64,000 nucleotides of DNA, taken from positions 124,001 to 188,000 of the forward strand of contig JACCIC010000177.1 in assembly GCA_018907035.1 (NCBI GenBank). Direction: 5' to 3'. Position 1 is the first letter of the stretch. Each line of letters starts with the position of its first letter. The stretch is from Sycobia sp. Sy_11 (Eukaryota > Arthropoda > Insecta > Hymenoptera > Epichrysomallidae). The notes under the pieces are model-generated. The model had not been told where the DNA came from, searched no databases, and saw only the letters and a program-made list of their open reading frames with translations. A program made the position numbers and the translations under genes. This document shows, in pieces, positions 59,843 to 64,000 of the stretch.

Positions 59843-61378
59843 GTAAGGCGAGATTCGTAGATATTCTCGGAGTAATCCGTGAGAATAAATACGTTTATAT
59901 ATATTTGTATATATAAACTGTCTGCGTCTCGCCTAATGACAAACATAATTGCCAAATGCCTGCGCGGCGCACGCCTTCCAGTTATAAAAGGTCGGACCTG
60001 ATGTGGCCGTAGTAATGCAGCCTAGCCGTAGGCCCGCTACGAGCGGTACAGGCCGAAGTATCCTCTCTCTTCCCGCACCGATTGTACTTTCCCGCACCCC
60101 CCCCCCCCCTGAAAAATTCGGAACGAAGCGGAGGCGTGCTAATGCACTGTTTATGACTGTTCCTCCCTTTTTTATATACGAAATACGAAACCCGAGAAAC
60201 CGTCTAATAAACCAATATTCCAGGATGCTGAAGCAACTAAAATACGTCCAAAATTTTAGTTTCGAGTGAAATACAAAAATTCTCAAAACAAACAAAGTAC
60301 CGAAATAATTTTATTTCTGAACATGAATTTCTATTTTCCAAACTATTAATATAATGAAAAATGTACAAATGTTCGTAGTATTAAGCGCCGTTGATATTAT
60401 TATTACTCACGTCTAGGTATATACTTATACTTATTATTAATATTGCTCTTATTTTTTAATATTGATAAAATTAGTAATATTGTTATTATTATTATTATTC
60501 TAAGCACTAATATTGCTATTTTTACTAATATTATAGTTCTAATTGATAGTAATGCTATTATTAATATTGTTTTGTTATTATTACTGTTCTAGTTAATATT
60601 TTCGATATTATTATTAATATTATAAGAACTACTAATTGTTACTACTAGTTTAAACAACAATTATGTGGCGCTATGCGGTAAGCATTATTATTAATCTCGT
60701 TATTATTATTACTATTATGACTATGTTTAATATTATTTTTATAATTATTTTTCACAATAATATTTCTGCGCTATTTTGCTCTTATTATCATTAGCACTAT
60801 TACGATGATTGTTTTTATTAATAGTACGATCCGATTATTATTGCTATTATCCTCACTATTATTATTATTATTAATTAATATTATTATTAAGTGATACTAA
60901 CATATTACTAACTATAGCCATTGTTACCGCGATTAGGATGTTTTCATATTTAAGCACAATGTAAAATAAGCTAAAATTAACTTTATAATTATGTTCATCT
61001 ATTATTATTAACATTATCTTAGCACTATCATTAATAAGGTTATTTAATTAATGACGCGTGGGTTTATTTCATAAATAAATAGAAATATGTTTTTAACATA
61101 TAACTTATTTATACGCAGTTTAGAAATATAGAAATAATTATCATAATTGTAAGAGACGAACAGACGGCTTTCTCTATGAAGAAAAAACGTTCCTTATCTC
61201 CCCCACCATGATGTAATTTCCTGCGGAGAAAATGTCGGCGGAGTCGGTCTCGGACTATAAATACGGGCCCCGAAAACTGCGGAAAGCAGATTGCCGGTCG
61301 CGTTCTTTCCGTACGGTTCTGCTTTGCGATATATTGTATTAATTCTGTTGTAATAAAAAGTAAGTAAAATTTTCCGGC
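59668..61378 (+). repeat. LTR-like repeat starting TGTTGCG, copy B
   Basis: Matches copy A (47335-50163) without the hairpin insertion. It contains (TA)n at about 59701-59737 and 59806-59838, a TATAAATA box at about 61255-61262 and an AATAAAAA signal at about 61350. Orientation is the same as copy A. The minus-strand frame at 59933-60295 parallels the one in copy A, but local indels change its reading. Confidence 0.6.
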
Positions 61379-62121
61379 AATATTTTATTTCCTGTAATCC
61401 CTTAAATTCATGCGCTCATTCTCAGGGCTTGAGATACTAGCCAGGCTCACAAGAAATTGTCGCTCGGCCTTGTTACCTCCGCTGAGATTAAGCGCGGAGA
61501 TCTGAGAGGTAGTTTAGTGGCCCAGAAATTGCGCCGCTGCTACCCTTAGATACATCGAAACTTCCAGATCCGCGGTACGCGCGAGTTATATGAATCACAC
61601 GAATGCACCAACGCATCGATCTGACTGGCATCTTATCAGCTCTTATTATTCTCTGTAGGCTATCTTTTATCTGGACCTGCAATAGACTAAACATCCCGTA
61701 CGGATCATCAGTGAAGAAGAAAAGGCAAAGACACTGAAGTGTATAAATGAATCAAGAATCAGCAATGCGACACTCTCTGTCGGGATCTGAAGCTGTAAAG
61801 AAGTGTAAATAAAAAGTACTTCAATTAACTCCTCTCGTTCAATTGCTTACTTTCCTTTATTATTATTTTGTGTTTCTCGCGTATTCGTTCGTAAAAATAC
61901 GGGTTCTCAAAATATAGTTATTTAACTCGCGCTCGTTTCCAGGGCAGAAGGCGCTGGCCAGACAGACAAGAAATTGTCGCTCGGCTCTGCTGCCTCCGCT
62001 GAAGATAAGCGCGATGATTAGAGGATATCGGGGCCGTCGCCTCCGAATCCAACCATTTAGTTTAAGGCTACAAAATCGGTTAAATTATTATCTCGGGCGA
62101 AGCCGAGACGGGGGATGCTAG
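61379..62121 (+). repeat. Continuation of copy B and Helitron-like 3' end
   Basis: A segment near 61450-61510 (caagaaattgtcgctcgg...cctccgctga) recurs at about 61962-62022, each downstream of an AATAAAAAGTA-type signal. The stretch ends with the hairpin CTCGG-gcgaag-CCGAG (62092-62107), ten bases, and CTAG at 62118-62121 followed by T. That is the classical 3' terminus of a Helitron. No Rep/helicase gene is present. Confidence 0.5.
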
Positions 62122-63299
62122 TATAATTATATTAAAATATATTTATCTTAATATTAATACATATAATATATAATTTTATTAATATCTATTTATCTTAATA
62201 CGAATTAAGCAGTTGCAAAAGCACTCAGCAAAGCGGCAGAGTAGGGAACAAAGAAAGACGCGCACGTAGCTACAGCGCAGCGTGGCGGCTCCCGCCACGT
62301 TGCCCGAAACAAAGGAAAAACTGTTGGCGAACTCGCCAACCCAGAGCAACAGCATCAGCGCGGTGTATAGGCGCACAGGCGCAAGGGCGACCACGGCACC
62401 GTCGACGGCAGTTCAGTACGTGCGCGTAGCACTACCGCCGATGGCGTGCTGTCAGCAGCTACACCAAAATGACAATGATCGCCGTGAGTAATTGTATGCG
62501 TGCGTAATTGCAAGCGCAATTGTCTCCGAATGCAATGGCATTATTAAACTAAATATAAAAAAGAAAAAACAGGAGAGAAATATTTTGCTTATTTTGCTAG
62601 GGCAAAGAGCGTAAGTAAAATCAGTTTCCTTTCGCGCGCAGGTTTATAATATTTTTTTTTATTGTTATTGAAAATTGTGCACAGCGTTTATCGAAAGGTA
62701 GTAAAATCACTTTGAATTCATGTTAAATTCAGGACCACGATTCTGAGAATTAGATGTCGCAAACGCATGCCAGGACGACTGCCTAGTCAACTAACGCCAA
62801 GTTATATGCAAGAACTGTACTTCCGCCCCACGTGCATCACGGGTGGCCATAGAGCTTTCGCTCACACTCGGCATACAAAGGTAGCCACGAACGGACGACG
62901 GGCTGCTCAGGTATAATCGTATTAGTCAAGAGCCACGGAATTCAGCGGCAAAGGCAGTAACAGTGCCCCAGACATAGCGGGCGTAGTATATACGCTTAGC
63001 ATACGAAGCCACGATCTCCGAAAGACCCTAATAGACGTGACCCGCAGGTGTACCCTGGCAATATTCCGACGGCGCGGATGAAAGAAAAACGTCAGTTGAA
63101 AAGATTCTTTCGGATATCTCGAGAGGAGATAGAAGGGAGATGGCCATTTTGCCGCACTTCACACGGGCACAGTACGACATCAAAAGAATACGCGTCCTCG
63201 CGTATTCTCCCCTCTCCCTTTATCTCGCTGAAGAAGGTGGACGGAATCGAGCTTGTGAGCCAGTTGGCATCGACGGTCGCAGCACTACGCGTCTGTTAG
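62122..63299. other. GC-richer stretch, possible exon, otherwise unassigned
   Basis: 62210-62490 is GC-rich and open on the + strand. It ends at a consensus donor (GTGAGT at about 62484) with the codons NDNDR just before. It has no ATG at its start and no recognised homology, so an exon is only a guess. From 62740 the sequence may belong to the Gypsy-like region preceding the diverged LTR. Confidence 0.25.
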
Positions 63300-64000
63300 A
63301 CGTTAGGTGTAAATGTGTATATATTATCTGTTGTTCACGTGTACATATTTAGCATGTTGTTTGTTACAGGCCGAGGCACTGACACATTGGCGAGGAGGTA
63401 AATGATAAAGAGAGAGAGAACAGAGAGTGGGAAGAGATCATCACGCGCGAAATTTTTCAGTAGAGAGACCACTGCCGTGTTACGCGCGAGTGAGTCCTTT
63501 TGGAACGAAAAAATAATCTGCCTCGAGTTGCTGTCGCCTCGCCTTGTGAGATACTTTTTCAGGCTTTTCTATGCTGTTCGCGCTCATTGTCGCCCTCCGG
63601 GCCGATATTCGCGAAGTTTTCCCCGCGAACGTAGTTGCAGCGCTCGAGCTAACGAGCCTCCCATCCGGTCATTGCCTGTGCGGATTGACCGTCCTACCCC
63701 GGGGCTACCAACGAGCGGGCACACCGCCTCCTACAGCTGCCGAGAGCTTTCTACCACGCATTCAGGCCTTGCCGCCACCGCCTCCTGTTACCAGCGAACG
63801 ACACCGACGACATTGGCGCGACAACTGTAAGTGGCAACCCACTATTCTCTCTCTCTCTCTTCCCTGTCTCCGCGCGCGCCGTCGCATCAACGGCCCTCGG
63901 CCTGCGCACCGCACCTCGCGACGTCGCAGGTCTTTCACCGTCCAACAAGTAACATAAAAAAAACTGATACGTCCTCGTGCATGCGACGTTTCCCCTCACG
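63300..64000 (+). repeat. Diverged Gypsy LTR, 3' partial
   Basis: From tacatatttagcatg, through ttacaggccgaggcactgac, gaggaggtaaatgataaagag and ctgtaagtggcaacccac to ccgtcgcatcaacggccctc, it follows the LTR at 3939-4873 with many differences. It runs off the window end. The 5' boundary is unclear. Confidence 0.6.

Noticed and set aside
62282..62491. Possible first exon of a downstream gene
   Set aside because: A donor-like GTGAGT is present, but there is no ATG at the start of the open stretch, no homology and no downstream exon in view. It is kept only as a weak note.

Overview
The window looks like insect nuclear DNA, most probably hymenopteran and plausibly an ant (inference from the gene structure, the AT-rich background and the transposon mix). 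The only host gene I recognise is the 3' end of a nitric oxide synthase gene (Nos) on the + strand. It consists of three C-terminal exons at 19253-19398, 34602-34793 and 45598-45720, separated by introns of about 15.2 and 10.8 kb. The exons join in frame and encode the end of the NADPH-binding reductase domain plus the C-terminal tail. Upstream Nos exons were not recognised.

Almost everything else is transposable-element (TE) material. 1-4873: a Ty3/Gypsy element with a long open pol frame, its 3' LTR and flanking (AT)n. 5640-6110: 60-bp tandem repeats. 6170-11530: a second, decayed Gypsy element with an extra downstream reading frame carrying CCHC zinc knuckles, and a 1.29-kb LTR. 12440-13870: a Penelope-like element (GIY-YIG domain, inverted terminal segments, hammerhead-ribozyme-like motif). 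14880-16080: a BEL/Pao integrase remnant.

The first Nos intron holds three R1-clade LINE pieces on the - strand (19690-25190), two decayed mariners (25570-27390), a 345-bp direct-repeat pair (29010/30483), a Penelope terminal fragment and a full-length mariner with an open transposase frame and TA target duplications (32989-34274). The second intron holds an LTR-like element made largely of hairpins (37046-38932) and a truncated mariner joined to a Penelope fragment (41855-42800).

Downstream of Nos are two copies of a TGTTGCG-starting LTR-like repeat (47335-50163 and 59668-61378). The first is interrupted by a second hairpin-rich element (47646-48701). Between them lie a Gypsy copy on the - strand with a 5' LTR, a primer-binding site and an internally deleted gag-pol (50177-55907), another Gypsy integrase remnant (57125-58340) and a mariner remnant (58375-58968). 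The window ends with a Helitron-like 3' terminus (62092-62121) and a diverged LTR (about 63300-64000).

The most unusual signal is the set of tandem hairpin arrays in the two elements that start TGTAAC and end CGTCGCA, and in a smaller array at 20719-20898. Loops are conserved from unit to unit, while both arms of the stems change together so that pairing is kept. I know of no described family that accounts for this. Other leads are hammerhead-like motifs in three Penelope fragments, AT-hook motifs at the end of a Gypsy integrase whose relatives sit in AT microsatellites, and the zinc-knuckle frame downstream of a Gypsy pol.
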